A stretch of 32,569 bases of DNA from positions 1-32,569 of the IMG/VR virus record IMGVR_UViG_3300027977_001065, one strand, 5' to 3'. The DNA is from a virus. The notes under the pieces are model-generated. The model saw only the letters and a program-made list of their open reading frames with translations. It ran no database searches and was not told where the DNA came from. The position numbers were made by a program, and so were the translations under genes. Shown here piece after piece: positions 1-7,502 of the stretch (its first letter is position 1; each line of letters begins with the position of its first letter).

Positions 1-1245
1 GATAATATCAACATAAAAGTGTGATTCTTTTGATACTCTACCTTGTGCAATTAATGATTCAATTCTCTTTTTGGCGTACTTTGTTTTCCATATATGAGTT
101 AACGCCTCGGTTGAATTATCAAAGGCTCTTATAAGTTTATCTTCTTTGATTTCTTCTCTTAAATATTCTTTTGTGTTTTTAAACAATTCACTAAAGTATA
201 TGCCTCTTGCGTGTTCCGATTTAATCAATTTCTTATCTATACCTAATTGACCATAAGTAAAAGTATGGCTTCTGTTTCTATGATCTCTTTTATATGGTTG
301 GCCATTTGGATTTTTTGCAACATACCATTCAAAGTATTTTCTCGTATGGTTTTTCATTAACCATTTTTGTATAAGTTTTTGTGTTGATTTCTCTGGTTCA
401 AATGATACACTGCCTGCTGTCCAACCCATTTTCTTCCAGTGGTCTAATCTATCGTATTGTGATAATGGTATTGTTTTTGTTTTACCATATAAAGATGTTG
501 TTGTAATACCCACTAACTTATCATCATATTGTTTCTCCCATTCTTTTTCTACTGTGTTTGATAAACATAGTAAAGCTAATAGTTTACCACCTACAAGATT
601 ATAGCCTAGTGGTTGTACAGGTACTATTGTACTGCCGATACAAGTATGGTTTATCATACGTTGTGTTTTAGCTTCTCTATCCCAACCAATGTACTTATCA
701 CGTGGTGTTAAATCTAAAAAATCTGAGGACATACAAGTAACACCTAGGTATTTTTCTGTTTTTTTATCTCTTATTAAAAAATATAAATTACGACCTATAT
801 TACTATTGTTTTTCATTGTAGATAAAAATGTTCTTAATGTATTCCAAATGGCTGGCAATTTCTTACCAGTTACCGAACCTACTTTGCCTTCGTTTTCAAC
901 GTCTGTGTAAATAAGTTCTGGTTCAAGGTTTAAATATTCCATTGGGTCTTGTGGGTTCCAAAAGTTATTTTTAACCTCTTGTATAACGGCACCTTGTTCG
1001 GCATCTACTAATGCTGGCCTGTCATCAAATAAACTATTTGTTTCTATTGTAGGATATTTGTAATGTACTTCACACCATTTTTGATATAGTGTATATTCTT
1101 TTACATTCATAGCCGATACAAAGGTTAAATCCTTTACAACTATGTTTTTCAATTCGTCTGTATCTATGTTAGGTATTTTGTCTAGTGGATTCTCGTCTTG
1201 CCACTTTTGCCATTGTTTTTCAATGTCATCAATAATAACTGTCAT
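1..1245 (-). CDS. DUF4338 / DruA-like protein, C-terminus cut by window edge
   Basis: The frame is open from the ATG at 1245 to the left edge (415 codons), so the C-terminus lies outside the window. Residues about 150-275 carry a motif series that I recognise as DUF4338, the family containing DruA of the Druantia anti-phage system: NLYFLIRD (153-160), YLGVTCMSSDF (166-176), TPRDKYIGW (180-188), N199-H200, GGKLLALL (219-226) and LVGITTTSLYG (244-254). The N-terminal 140 residues and the basic C-terminal part are not recognised. The biochemical role of the family is not settled, so no reaction is assigned. The gene sits behind its own sigma70-like promoter (1252-1280), which suggests early expression. 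A member in a phage could be a counter-defence, anti-competitor or DNA-processing protein. That is inference. The family call is fairly firm from motif order, but it was made by eye. Confidence 0.7.
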   Translation of the reverse strand, partial: MTVIIDDIEKQWQKWQDENPLDKIPNIDTDELKNIVVKDLTFVSAMNVKEYTLYQKWCEVHYKYPTIETNSLFDDRPALVDAEQGAVIQEVKNNFWNPQDPMEYLNLEPELIYTDVENEGKVGSVTGKKLPAIWNTLRTFLSTMKNNSNIGRNLYFLIRDKKTEKYLGVTCMSSDFLDLTPRDKYIGWDREAKTQRMINHTCIGSTIVPVQPLGYNLVGGKLLALLCLSNTVEKEWEKQYDDKLVGITTTSLYGKTKTIPLSQYDRLDHWKKMGWTAGSVSFEPEKSTQKLIQKWLMKNHTRKYFEWYVAKNPNGQPYKRDHRNRSHTFTYGQLGIDKKLIKSEHARGIYFSELFKNTKEYLREEIKEDKLIRAFDNSTEALTHIWKTKYAKKRIESLIAQGRVSKESHFYVDII

Positions 1246-1251
1246 AATATA

Positions 1252-1280
1252 ATGGTATCACAAGACTCTTAAAAAGTCAA
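1252..1280 (-). promoter_or_regulatory. Sigma70-like promoter for the DUF4338 gene
   Basis: On the minus strand TTGACT (1275-1280) is followed after exactly 17 bases by TACCAT (1252-1257), with a TG one base before the -10 (extended -10). The end of the spacer and the start of the -10, TTGTGATA, are shared with the promoter at 10713-10741. It begins just after the stop of the preceding small gene and ends 6 bases before the ATG at 1245. Confidence 0.6.
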
Positions 1281-1281
1281 G

Positions 1282-1482
1282 TTATTCTTTAATTTCTTGT
1301 TTTATAAGGTCTTTTTCCGACCATTGTAGGTTTTTACTTCTATTTAATGAAGCTGCACCTTGTGCGATACCAGGTTTTACTTTATTAATTTTTCCACCTT
1401 TAGATAAAAACTCTTGCATAAGTTTATCTCTTTCTTCTTGCGACATTTTAGGTTTGTTTATGTCGTCTGTGTAACTAGCCAT
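1282..1482 (-). CDS. Small hypothetical protein (66 aa)
   Basis: I do not recognise this family. It is a hydrophilic, lysine-rich protein of 66 residues with a polar N-terminal half (SQEERDKLMQEFLSKGG) and a C-terminal segment with PGIAQGAASLNRSKNLQW. There is no membrane segment or cysteine cluster. Its start overlaps the end of the peptide deformylase gene by 8 bases, with an AGGAGG-type ribosome site lying inside the deformylase 3' end, so the two are probably translated together. The overlap, the strand agreement and the ordinary codon use argue that it is real. A tentative reading is a small early protein that acts on host machinery, but nothing in the sequence shows this. Confidence 0.6.
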   Translation of the reverse strand: MASYTDDINKPKMSQEERDKLMQEFLSKGGKINKVKPGIAQGAASLNRSKNLQWSEKDLIKQEIKE

Positions 1483-2032
1483 TTGCCTCCTTTCTTCTTT
1501 TTTTCATTTTGTTAATTTCTTTCTGTGCTCTTTCATATGCAAGATCAAGTTTTAGTTTACTTGCTCTTTCTGTAAATAAACGGCCTATCATATGATCGTA
1601 TTCGTGTTGGAATATTCTACTAAAATATCCATCAAAATGCCCTTCTTGTAATGCACCAGATTCATCTTCGTATTTTGCAACGATCTTTCTTGGTCTTTTA
1701 ATAGATAAAAATACAAAAGGAAAAGTTAAACAACCTTCTTTTAATAATATTTCTTCTTCACTACTATGTACTATAACTGGATTGAAACAGGCCAGTTTCA
1801 TACCTTTTTCAATATTAGGATGACCACCCATTACAAACATATTAAAAGGTAAACCAACTTGATTGGCTGATAAACCTAGTCCACCATATTTGTACATAGT
1901 TTCAAACATTGTATTGACTAAATCTTTTCTATCTTTGAAATCGTGTTCTTTTAACATATCATCAGTAAACGGTGCGATTGCTGATTGTACTCTTGGATCT
2001 GATGGCGGTATTAGTTTTAGTTCTTTAGTCAT
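1475..2032 (-). CDS. def: Peptide deformylase
   Basis: Peptide deformylase removes the formyl group from the N-terminal methionine of new proteins in the cytoplasm. All three catalytic motifs are visible: GLSANQ at 53-58 (motif 1, with Gln58), EGCLTFP at 99-105 (motif 2, metal ligand Cys101) and HEYDH at 143-147 (motif 3, metal ligands His143 and His147, catalytic Glu144). At 185 residues it is full length, and a lysine-rich helical tail follows motif 3. Marine phages often carry this enzyme, and it has been proposed to favour processing of particular proteins during infection. The start ATG lies 3 bases after the stop of the upstream oxygenase gene in the sequence TAAATTATG, with no Shine-Dalgarno, which suggests re-initiation. 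The 3' end overlaps the next small gene. Confidence 0.95.
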   Translation of the reverse strand: MTKELKLIPPSDPRVQSAIAPFTDDMLKEHDFKDRKDLVNTMFETMYKYGGLGLSANQVGLPFNMFVMGGHPNIEKGMKLACFNPVIVHSSEEEILLKEGCLTFPFVFLSIKRPRKIVAKYEDESGALQEGHFDGYFSRIFQHEYDHMIGRLFTERASKLKLDLAYERAQKEINKMKKRRKEANG

Positions 2033-2035
2033 AAT

Positions 2036-2533
2036 TTAAAAATAGTTAAAGTTTATATTAACTCTCCTTGGTTGATCTGTTGTGTTGGTGCTACAATGTG
2101 GTTTAGAGGCATCAAAAAGTACCATTCTATTTGCAACACTGTTTATTTTAGTACCATCTTCTAATTTAGTATATCCATTACAAGTATTAATACTAAACAC
2201 CGCTCCATTGTTAGGATAATTATAGTCTGTGTGCATTTCGTGTTCTACGAATGAATTTTCTTTCATATAACTATTTACTTTAACCCTAATTAAAGATTTA
2301 AATTTTAATTTTTTAAAAAAACATTTTATAATTGGTTCATAATGAGGCGAATTTGGAACAGTATTATCATATAACATATGTAAAAAATAAAAAAAGTTAT
2401 TGGTTTTATTTTTATCTAAGCCTGTTTCTCTATAACTATCCATATAAAACCAAGGAAACGGTTCTTTTAAAATTAAATTATTAATAAAAATAAAATCTTC
2501 TTTGTCTAAAAAATCGTCTATTACTTTATGCAT
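2036..2533 (-). CDS. 2OG-Fe(II) oxygenase-like protein, paralogue of 5891-6379
   Basis: This is a 165-residue protein of the 2-oxoglutarate/Fe(II)-dependent dioxygenase fold. The expected facial triad is visible as H101-x-D103 and His146, with Arg157 ten to twelve residues later for 2-oxoglutarate binding. The N-terminus MHKVIDDFLDKEDF matches the start of its paralogue at 5891-6379 (MYEVIDNFLSEEDH), and the two share IR-K-N-Y, HTDY, NTC-GYTK and PHCST blocks. The substrate is unknown: proteins, nucleobases and small molecules are all possible. I chose the ATG at 2533 because AAGG lies 7 bases upstream and because the paralogue starts at the same residue. A TTG at 2566 would extend it by 11 residues into gp46. 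The gene overlaps gp46 by 8 bases. Confidence 0.8.
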   Translation of the reverse strand: MHKVIDDFLDKEDFIFINNLILKEPFPWFYMDSYRETGLDKNKTNNFFYFLHMLYDNTVPNSPHYEPIIKCFFKKLKFKSLIRVKVNSYMKENSFVEHEMHTDYNYPNNGAVFSINTCNGYTKLEDGTKINSVANRMVLFDASKPHCSTNTTDQPRRVNINFNYF

Positions 2534-4241
2534 TCTGTAACCTTGTAAAGTTATGTTCTTTCTCAAACTTAATTATATTAATAAACTTATCAAATAATAT
2601 ATCGCCTTTGTGTGATATAATAAAGATGTTTTCTTTTGGCATTGATTTGATAATTTTAAAGAAGTCATCTGTACCTTGACCATCTAAACTACTATCAAAT
2701 ATTTCATCTAGTACTAATAAGTTTGTGTTAGTACTATTCTTCATTTTAGCAATTGTTCTCCACGTAAATAACAACGCCAAATCTATTCTCATTTTTTCTC
2801 CTTCACTAAAATTATTATAGTCAAAGGTATCTCTATATCTACTCTTAACTGTTTCGTTAAACTCCTCATCTAAATGAAACGATATAAAGAAGTCCATAGC
2901 TTGTAAATACTGATTAATAAGTGTGTTCATAATAGGTAAATATTTTTTTATAATCTTAGCTTTGGCACCTTTATCATTTAATATCTCTCTTAATATGTCT
3001 ACATATAATTTTTGTTCTACTATTTTATCTAGTTCTTCTTTTGATTGTGCTAAATCTATTTTTAATTGGTCTAATTGTTTTTGTATATTTTTACCATCTG
3101 ATTCTTTGTTTTCTAATAACATTATTTCTTTATGTATATTATCTGTATGTTTTTTGAGTTCATCAATAGAAGAATTAATTTTTGCCACATCAACATTTAA
3201 AGATTGTATTTTTTGTGATATACTGTTTATCTCGTTTATTTTTGTTTCTGTTTTAATTATTTCTGATAGTAAATCTTTTAAACCACCATCTAATTTGTCT
3301 ATAACCTCTTGTTCTGTTTTAATTTTTATTGTTTTAAACTGTTCATTGATATTTTGTGTACATTCAGGACACGTATCATTGTTTTTAAAAAATTCTAATG
3401 TTCTTTTATGTTTTAATAAATTAGTTTCTATCTTAGCTTCTAGTTTTGATAATTGATTGGCCTTTGCATTTATTTTGTCTTGTTCTGCTATATTATTTTT
3501 ATAATTTTCTATTTCTGCATTAAGACTTGTTATCTTACTTAAATATTCTTGTAAGTCTTTATTGTTTTTATTTAATAGATTTTGTTTATAATCTTTATCA
3601 TCTATATTACGGCCTTGTAATTCATTAAAGTGTTTTGTTTCAAGTTCGTACTTAGAATTAATTAAATCGGACTTGTGTCTTATTTCTGTTATAGATTTTT
3701 GTAAATCTGATTGTTGACTTCTTAATATTAAATCCATTAAACCAAATACTCTTATGTCTAATATTTCTTCTACAACCTCTCGTCTATATCTTGGTTTCAT
3801 TTTCATAAATGGTTCATAAGAAGAAGAACCTAAAACAACTACTTGTATAAATGATCTGTAATTTAATTTCATTATATTTGCTTCTAAATAATTTTGATAA
3901 TCTACTGTAGAAGCGTCTTGATTTAATAAATCACCATCAACATATATTTCAAATTTGTTTGGTTTAATGCCTCTTATAACTTTATAATTTTTTGTACCAA
4001 CTGTAAACTCTACTGTTACTTCAGCATCAGCGTCATTAATTGTATTTACAATTTGTTCTTTTTTAATTAATCTAAATGGCCTATTAAACAGTACAAAACA
4101 TAATGCGTCAAGCATTGTTGATTTACCACTGCCATTTGTACCTACAATTAATGTTGTAGGTGCTTTGTTTAATTCTATTTCTATTGGTGTGTTACCAGTA
4201 GAAAGAAAGTTTTTCCATTTTATCTTTTTAAATATTATCAA
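2526..4241 (-). CDS. gp46: Recombination endonuclease subunit gp46 (Rad50/SbcC-like ATPase)
   Basis: This is the SMC-type ATPase partner of nuclease gp47. Together they resect DNA ends for recombination-dependent replication and degrade host DNA. The Walker A motif is GTNGSGKST (34-42). Two long coiled-coil arms flank the zinc hook CPEC (Cys291, Cys294) at the apex. The ABC signature FSEGE is at 478-482, and Walker B LLVLDE (508-513) is followed by the D-loop region and the switch histidine in ISHKGD. The length of 571 residues is close to T4 gp46 (560). The start overlaps the gp47 stop by four bases (ATGA), so production of the two subunits is coupled. Everything expected is intact. Confidence 0.97.
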   Translation of the reverse strand: MIIFKKIKWKNFLSTGNTPIEIELNKAPTTLIVGTNGSGKSTMLDALCFVLFNRPFRLIKKEQIVNTINDADAEVTVEFTVGTKNYKVIRGIKPNKFEIYVDGDLLNQDASTVDYQNYLEANIMKLNYRSFIQVVVLGSSSYEPFMKMKPRYRREVVEEILDIRVFGLMDLILRSQQSDLQKSITEIRHKSDLINSKYELETKHFNELQGRNIDDKDYKQNLLNKNNKDLQEYLSKITSLNAEIENYKNNIAEQDKINAKANQLSKLEAKIETNLLKHKRTLEFFKNNDTCPECTQNINEQFKTIKIKTEQEVIDKLDGGLKDLLSEIIKTETKINEINSISQKIQSLNVDVAKINSSIDELKKHTDNIHKEIMLLENKESDGKNIQKQLDQLKIDLAQSKEELDKIVEQKLYVDILREILNDKGAKAKIIKKYLPIMNTLINQYLQAMDFFISFHLDEEFNETVKSRYRDTFDYNNFSEGEKMRIDLALLFTWRTIAKMKNSTNTNLLVLDEIFDSSLDGQGTDDFFKIIKSMPKENIFIISHKGDILFDKFINIIKFEKEHNFTRLQNA

Positions 4242-5290
4242 GACTCGTTGGCCTCCACATAAAGTTCTTTTGCAAAAGTTTTAAGTTTTGCTTTGTCTAA
4301 AGTTGTATCTATTTGGTCTATGTAATTACCTAAAAATGTTAATGTATCTTCTCCTTGTTCTAATATATCTTCTCTTACGGAGACCGACATATCAGAATTA
4401 TTATCTTCAATTACATTTATTTCATATGCGTTTATTTCATTATGAAATCTGTCTAATAGTTTATCAAACATATCGGTATCAGTTCGATTTGATACAAACA
4501 ACTTAACAAAAGTGTTTTCGTATTCCGATAAATCTTTTTTACTATAATCTTCACCTTTATCATTATAAACAAATTTCTTAAACATAATTAAAGGATTAGG
4601 TATTCTTGTAAGTTCTCTTGTCTGTGTATCAAATATATGAAAGCCTTTCGGACAATTATAATCTGACCACATAATTTGATATGGACAACCTAGATAATAG
4701 ATATGGCCGTCATCTGATTTTTTATGAAAATGACCTGATATAACTTTTTCAAATCGTTTAAATAAATCTTTTTCTAAACCTTGTTCATTAAGATGCCCTT
4801 TGTGCATTTCAAATCCTTTTATTTCTAAATGACCCATAACTATTTGAGCGGTTGTATTGTCAATATGATATAATGTATCATCTTTATTTGTATCACAAAT
4901 CCAAGGCATAATCAATATATCTAGGCCATCAAAATTAACTGTTTGCGAAGATGTATAAACTTTTGCGGTTTTGGATATATTTAAATTTTGTAATGCGTTT
5001 ATTTCGTTTGTGTTTTTATAATACGTGTCGTGGTTACCTATGATAACGTGTGTATCTAAATTAAGTTCATCTATTTTATTCCAAAACTTCAATTTAAAAT
5101 TGTGTGCTGTATTGTGATTGATAAACTTTCTTCGATCTACTACATCACCTAGATGAATTACTGTTTTTATATTATTCTCTTGTAGGTATGGAAAAAATAC
5201 CTCATCATAAAATCTATTAAAATAATCTATGAACGCTGGTGAGTCATTACGAGCTCCCCAATGCGTATCATTTATTAACGCAATTTTCAT
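4238..5290 (-). CDS. gp47: Recombination endonuclease subunit gp47 (Mre11/SbcD-like nuclease)
   Basis: This is a calcineurin-like metallophosphoesterase, the nuclease subunit of the gp46/47 complex that processes DNA ends for homologous recombination. The metal-binding series is complete: D8-x-H10 (NDTHWG), D49 in GDVVDRR, N86-H87-D88 in GNHDTYY, H153 in MGHLEIKG and GHFH with H187 and H189. The length is 350 residues against about 339 in T4. The C-terminal third, acidic and less conserved, should hold the gp46-binding region. It starts three bases after the upstream oxygenase stop, again in a TAAATTATG junction without a ribosome site, and it overlaps gp46 by ATGA. Confidence 0.97.
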   Translation of the reverse strand: MKIALINDTHWGARNDSPAFIDYFNRFYDEVFFPYLQENNIKTVIHLGDVVDRRKFINHNTAHNFKLKFWNKIDELNLDTHVIIGNHDTYYKNTNEINALQNLNISKTAKVYTSSQTVNFDGLDILIMPWICDTNKDDTLYHIDNTTAQIVMGHLEIKGFEMHKGHLNEQGLEKDLFKRFEKVISGHFHKKSDDGHIYYLGCPYQIMWSDYNCPKGFHIFDTQTRELTRIPNPLIMFKKFVYNDKGEDYSKKDLSEYENTFVKLFVSNRTDTDMFDKLLDRFHNEINAYEINVIEDNNSDMSVSVREDILEQGEDTLTFLGNYIDQIDTTLDKAKLKTFAKELYVEANES

Positions 5291-5293
5291 AAT

Positions 5294-5887
5294 TTAAATT
5301 CCTAAGTTAAAAGAAATAGCTATTTTCTCTCCTTTAGGTTGTAATTTATTTCCGTGTAATGTATCGCCTTTAAACAAAAATAAGTTGCCTGCTACACAAT
5401 TAAAGTTTATGTCTTGTGAATTATATATATTAAGATTTTTAACTTCTATATGATTGGGATAAAAATATGAATTATTGTAAAAGGTTATTGTTGATTCTTT
5501 TGGAGCCTTTATGTAATAAACTCCAGATACTAAACAGAATCCGTGATGATGAGGAAATAAAAAATCATTTTCATTACTAATATTAAACCACATTTCGTTA
5601 TATTTACATTTATTAATATATGATTCACTATATTCAAGCTTTGTTAAAAAATTTATAGATTTATCATAAATAAAATCAGTTAAAAATTTTATTTCTTCTT
5701 TTTCAAAAAGATTTGTATTTGTATGAAAAGTTGTATCTACATTTTGCGTAACTGTTCTTTTCGAACCTTGTTTTTGTATTTGTTGTTTTAAAAAATCTTC
5801 TAAAAAATTTAATTTTTCTAAAAAAACATTTTCAACTAAAACAATAGGTTTTGGAAATAAATTTATAAGTGTTTCTTTATTATTCAT
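5294..5887 (-). CDS. Putative 2OG-Fe(II) oxygenase (2OG-FeII_Oxy_5 type)
   Basis: This 197-residue protein has the hallmark of the small phage 2OG-Fe(II) oxygenase family PF13759: FPHHHGFCLVSGVYYIKAP (111-129), then GNLFLFKGDTLHGN with the distal His178, and ISFNLG at the C-terminus. A lysine (K188) stands where the 2-oxoglutarate-binding arginine usually is (EKIAISFN against a typical RISISFN), so co-substrate binding may differ. The target is unknown. The base composition is noticeably more AT-rich than gp46 and gp47, and the gene contains no GGCC tetramer, unlike the core genes. It sits between gp47 and a second oxygenase, joined on the gp47 side by a TAAATTATG stop-start junction. Confidence 0.8.
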   Translation of the reverse strand: MNNKETLINLFPKPIVLVENVFLEKLNFLEDFLKQQIQKQGSKRTVTQNVDTTFHTNTNLFEKEEIKFLTDFIYDKSINFLTKLEYSESYINKCKYNEMWFNISNENDFLFPHHHGFCLVSGVYYIKAPKESTITFYNNSYFYPNHIEVKNLNIYNSQDINFNCVAGNLFLFKGDTLHGNKLQPKGEKIAISFNLGI

Positions 5888-5890
5888 AAT

Positions 5891-6379
5891 TTAAAAATAA
5901 TTAATATTAATATTCATACGTGTTTTGGAATCTGAGCAGGAAGTACTACAATGTGGTATGGAAGGATCAAAAAAAATAATTCTGTTTTTAACACTAGGTA
6001 TTTTTTCGTTTCCTATTTTAGTATATCCATCACAGGTATTTAAACTATACAAAGCGCCTTTATGTTTAAAAGGATAGTCTGTATGTTCAGCGTGTTCTAC
6101 CACTCCTAGTCCTTGATTTAGATAAAGATTTGCTTTAATTCTTATTAAAGCTTTAGGATCTATTTTTTTTAACAATGGAAACATTAGTTGAAAAAAATTA
6201 CTTTGGTACAATGATGTTTGATTGTAAAATAAATGACAAAAATAAAAGAAAATATCTTTTTCGTTTTGTTCAATAGTTATTTTATCTGCAAGATGCCAGT
6301 CAAAACCTGTATCTTTTATTACTTCAAATATCTTTTTATGATCTTCTTCTGATAGAAAATTATCAATAACTTCGTACAT
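5891..6379 (-). CDS. 2OG-Fe(II) oxygenase-like protein, paralogue of 2036-2533
   Basis: This 162-residue oxygenase has H99-x-D101 and His143 as iron ligands and Arg154 as the likely 2-oxoglutarate anchor. It aligns along its whole length with the protein at 2036-2533, and both end in NYF. The two copies flank the gp46-gp47 pair, which suggests an old duplication or two captures of the same family. The cysteine pattern NTCDGYTK followed by PHCSTSC is conserved between the two copies. The substrate cannot be told from sequence. It begins one base after the gp55 stop (TAATATG), and its own stop is followed by ATTATG for the next gene, so the cluster is tightly packed. Confidence 0.8.
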   Translation of the reverse strand: MYEVIDNFLSEEDHKKIFEVIKDTGFDWHLADKITIEQNEKDIFFYFCHLFYNQTSLYQSNFFQLMFPLLKKIDPKALIRIKANLYLNQGLGVVEHAEHTDYPFKHKGALYSLNTCDGYTKIGNEKIPSVKNRIIFFDPSIPHCSTSCSDSKTRMNININYF

Positions 6380-6380
6380 A

Positions 6381-6962
6381 TTAACTCAATATAAAATAAT
6401 CTAACTTACCTTTACGTGTTCTTTTCTTTTTCTGTTCTTTTTGTTTTTTCATTTCTCTATGATGAGCAAGAGTTTCTATTTTAGGTACCTCATCTATAGG
6501 TAAATTCTTTTTTAAAAATTCTGTAAATTGATTATGAAATTCCCTATCTTCGCCAGGCTGTAAAGTTAAATCATCAAAGTTAGAATCTAATAACATTTTA
6601 TGTTTGATTGTAACTTGTTTCTTTTCTTTTTGTATTCTTCTTACAAAGGCGTAATATATTATTTGTGTAAAGTATGCAAAAGGATTATTTGATTTATCAG
6701 GATTAAAGTTATCTAGGTATTGTAAACAATTTTCTATACCATCAGAAATCATATCATCTCTAAAAGTATAATTAATAAAATTCGGTCTGTAAGATAAATG
6801 ATTCGCTATTTTAAGAAAACAAGTTCCAATATAATCCGGTACTCTAGGCTTTGGCAGTTTTTCTTTTTCTGCTTTTTTGACCATCTTCTTGTACTCTATC
6901 ATAGCGGCCAAAAAATCTTTATTACTTACGTAATGTTCTTTTGATTTTTTTGATGTTGTCAT
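6381..6962 (-). CDS. gp55: Late-transcription sigma factor gp55
   Basis: gp55 replaces the host sigma factor on RNA polymerase and directs it to TATAAATA late promoters, many of which are present in this window. The protein is 193 residues (T4: 185). The region from about 45 to 120 resembles sigma region 2: a helix with DYIGTCFLKIANHL, then DDMISDGIENCLQYLDNFNP and FAYFTQIIYYAFVRRIQKE, the typical aromatic-rich core-binding and DNA-melting helices. A basic tail (KKQKEQKKKRTRKGK) follows, ending in a short hydrophobic end (LDYFILS) where the sliding-clamp-binding motif of gp55 lies in T4. It is preceded by a near-perfect sigma70 promoter (6969-6997), consistent with middle or early synthesis before late transcription. 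Confidence 0.93.
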   Translation of the reverse strand: MTTSKKSKEHYVSNKDFLAAMIEYKKMVKKAEKEKLPKPRVPDYIGTCFLKIANHLSYRPNFINYTFRDDMISDGIENCLQYLDNFNPDKSNNPFAYFTQIIYYAFVRRIQKEKKQVTIKHKMLLDSNFDDLTLQPGEDREFHNQFTEFLKKNLPIDEVPKIETLAHHREMKKQKEQKKKRTRKGKLDYFILS

Positions 6963-6968
6963 AATTTA

Positions 6969-6997
6969 AATATACTATACTTTGTATGTTTTGTCAA
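6969..6997 (-). promoter_or_regulatory. Strong sigma70-type promoter for gp55 and downstream genes
   Basis: On the minus strand a consensus TTGACA (6992-6997) is separated by exactly 17 bases from TATATT (6969-6974), a few bases before the ATG of gp55 at 6962. It would give host-polymerase-driven expression of gp55, the two oxygenases, gp47, gp46 and deformylase. The leader is very short and lacks a Shine-Dalgarno. Confidence 0.75.
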
Positions 6998-7030
6998 TCA
7001 CTTATACTAAAAAGTCGGTTCCAGGATAGG

Positions 7031-7058
7031 TTGACTTATTTTGTTTATTGTGTATAAT
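7031..7058 (+). promoter_or_regulatory. Plus-strand sigma70-like promoter, opposite to all genes
   Basis: TTGACT (7031-7036), a 16-base spacer and a perfect TATAAT (7053-7058) lie in the 132-base gap between gp55 and the 135-residue gene. No plus-strand protein gene follows, so it would start a non-coding transcript near 7065. Confidence 0.5.
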
Positions 7059-7064
7059 GAGCGT

Positions 7065-7120
7065 GTAGCGCTTTCAAGTGGAAGATTCTCCAGATTAATG
7101 GAGTATTCTTTCTTTATCTC
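7065..7120 (+). ncRNA. Possible small antisense RNA
   Basis: This is inferred only from the promoter at 7031-7058. The predicted transcript would contain a hairpin CTCCA/TGGAG (7088-7092 with 7099-7103, loop of 6) followed by a T-rich run, a weak candidate for an intrinsic terminator. An AGCG/CGCT stem (7060-7063 with 7069-7072) lies at its very start. It would be complementary to the last codons and stop region of the minus-strand gene at 7095-7502. The 5' and 3' ends are estimates. Confidence 0.3.
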
Positions 7121-7502
7121 TAAACTCGTCCCACAATTCATTAAATTCATCATTTTCCTCACGTGTTAATTCTTCAGTTTTATATTCGCCTCGTTTCGGC
7201 AAATCAATTCTTTCATATTTGGAAGAAACATCTAAGTAACTTTTTGACATTTCTTCTGTGGCGTTTGTGATTGTCATTATCTTATCTTTTGGTATAGATA
7301 TAATCTGGTCGTTAGTATAGGCCGTCCATTTGATTAATGCGATAAAGTCTTTAAGACCTCTTGGTGTTAATTGTGATACGTATTTAATTTGCAACGGTTT
7401 TACTAGACGTAAAAGAGGAGATTTATCTGGCAATTGTTCTGGTGCCAAACTACAAACAATATCATCTCCGTTAATTAACTTAACTATTCTTATTTGTTCC
7501 AT
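7095..7502 (-). CDS. Conserved hypothetical protein (135 aa) next to uvsW
   Basis: I do not recognise a named family. The N-terminus (IRIVKLINGDDIVCSL) followed by a beta-rich stretch recalls the Sm-like small-barrel pattern seen in several phage proteins, but this is a weak impression. The C-terminal third is charged and acidic (TREENDEFNELWDEFRDKE). Its start overlaps the uvsW stop region by 23 bases. A CATAAATAGTA late-promoter-like element (7512-7519) sits nine bases before its ATG, so it could have late expression in addition to read-through from uvsW. Proteins of this kind are, as far as I recall, common next to uvsW in marine T4-like phages. Confidence 0.75.
   Translation of the reverse strand: MEQIRIVKLINGDDIVCSLAPEQLPDKSPLLRLVKPLQIKYVSQLTPRGLKDFIALIKWTAYTNDQIISIPKDKIMTITNATEEMSKSYLDVSSKYERIDLPKRGEYKTEELTREENDEFNELWDEFRDKERILH

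Noticed and set aside
2534-2566. TTG-started extension of the oxygenase at 2036
   Set aside because: The ATG at 2533 has AAGG upstream and matches the start of the paralogue.
2923-3456. 177-codon open frame on the plus strand opposite gp46
   Set aside because: It is a shadow of the coiled-coil region: Ser/Phe/Ile/Leu-rich translation, no ribosome site, no promoter, and the minus frame is certain.
6998-7094. Possible tRNA or riboswitch in the gap between gp55 and the 135-residue gene
   Set aside because: No cloverleaf, CCA end or T-loop pattern is found. Only short stems and the plus-strand promoter are visible.
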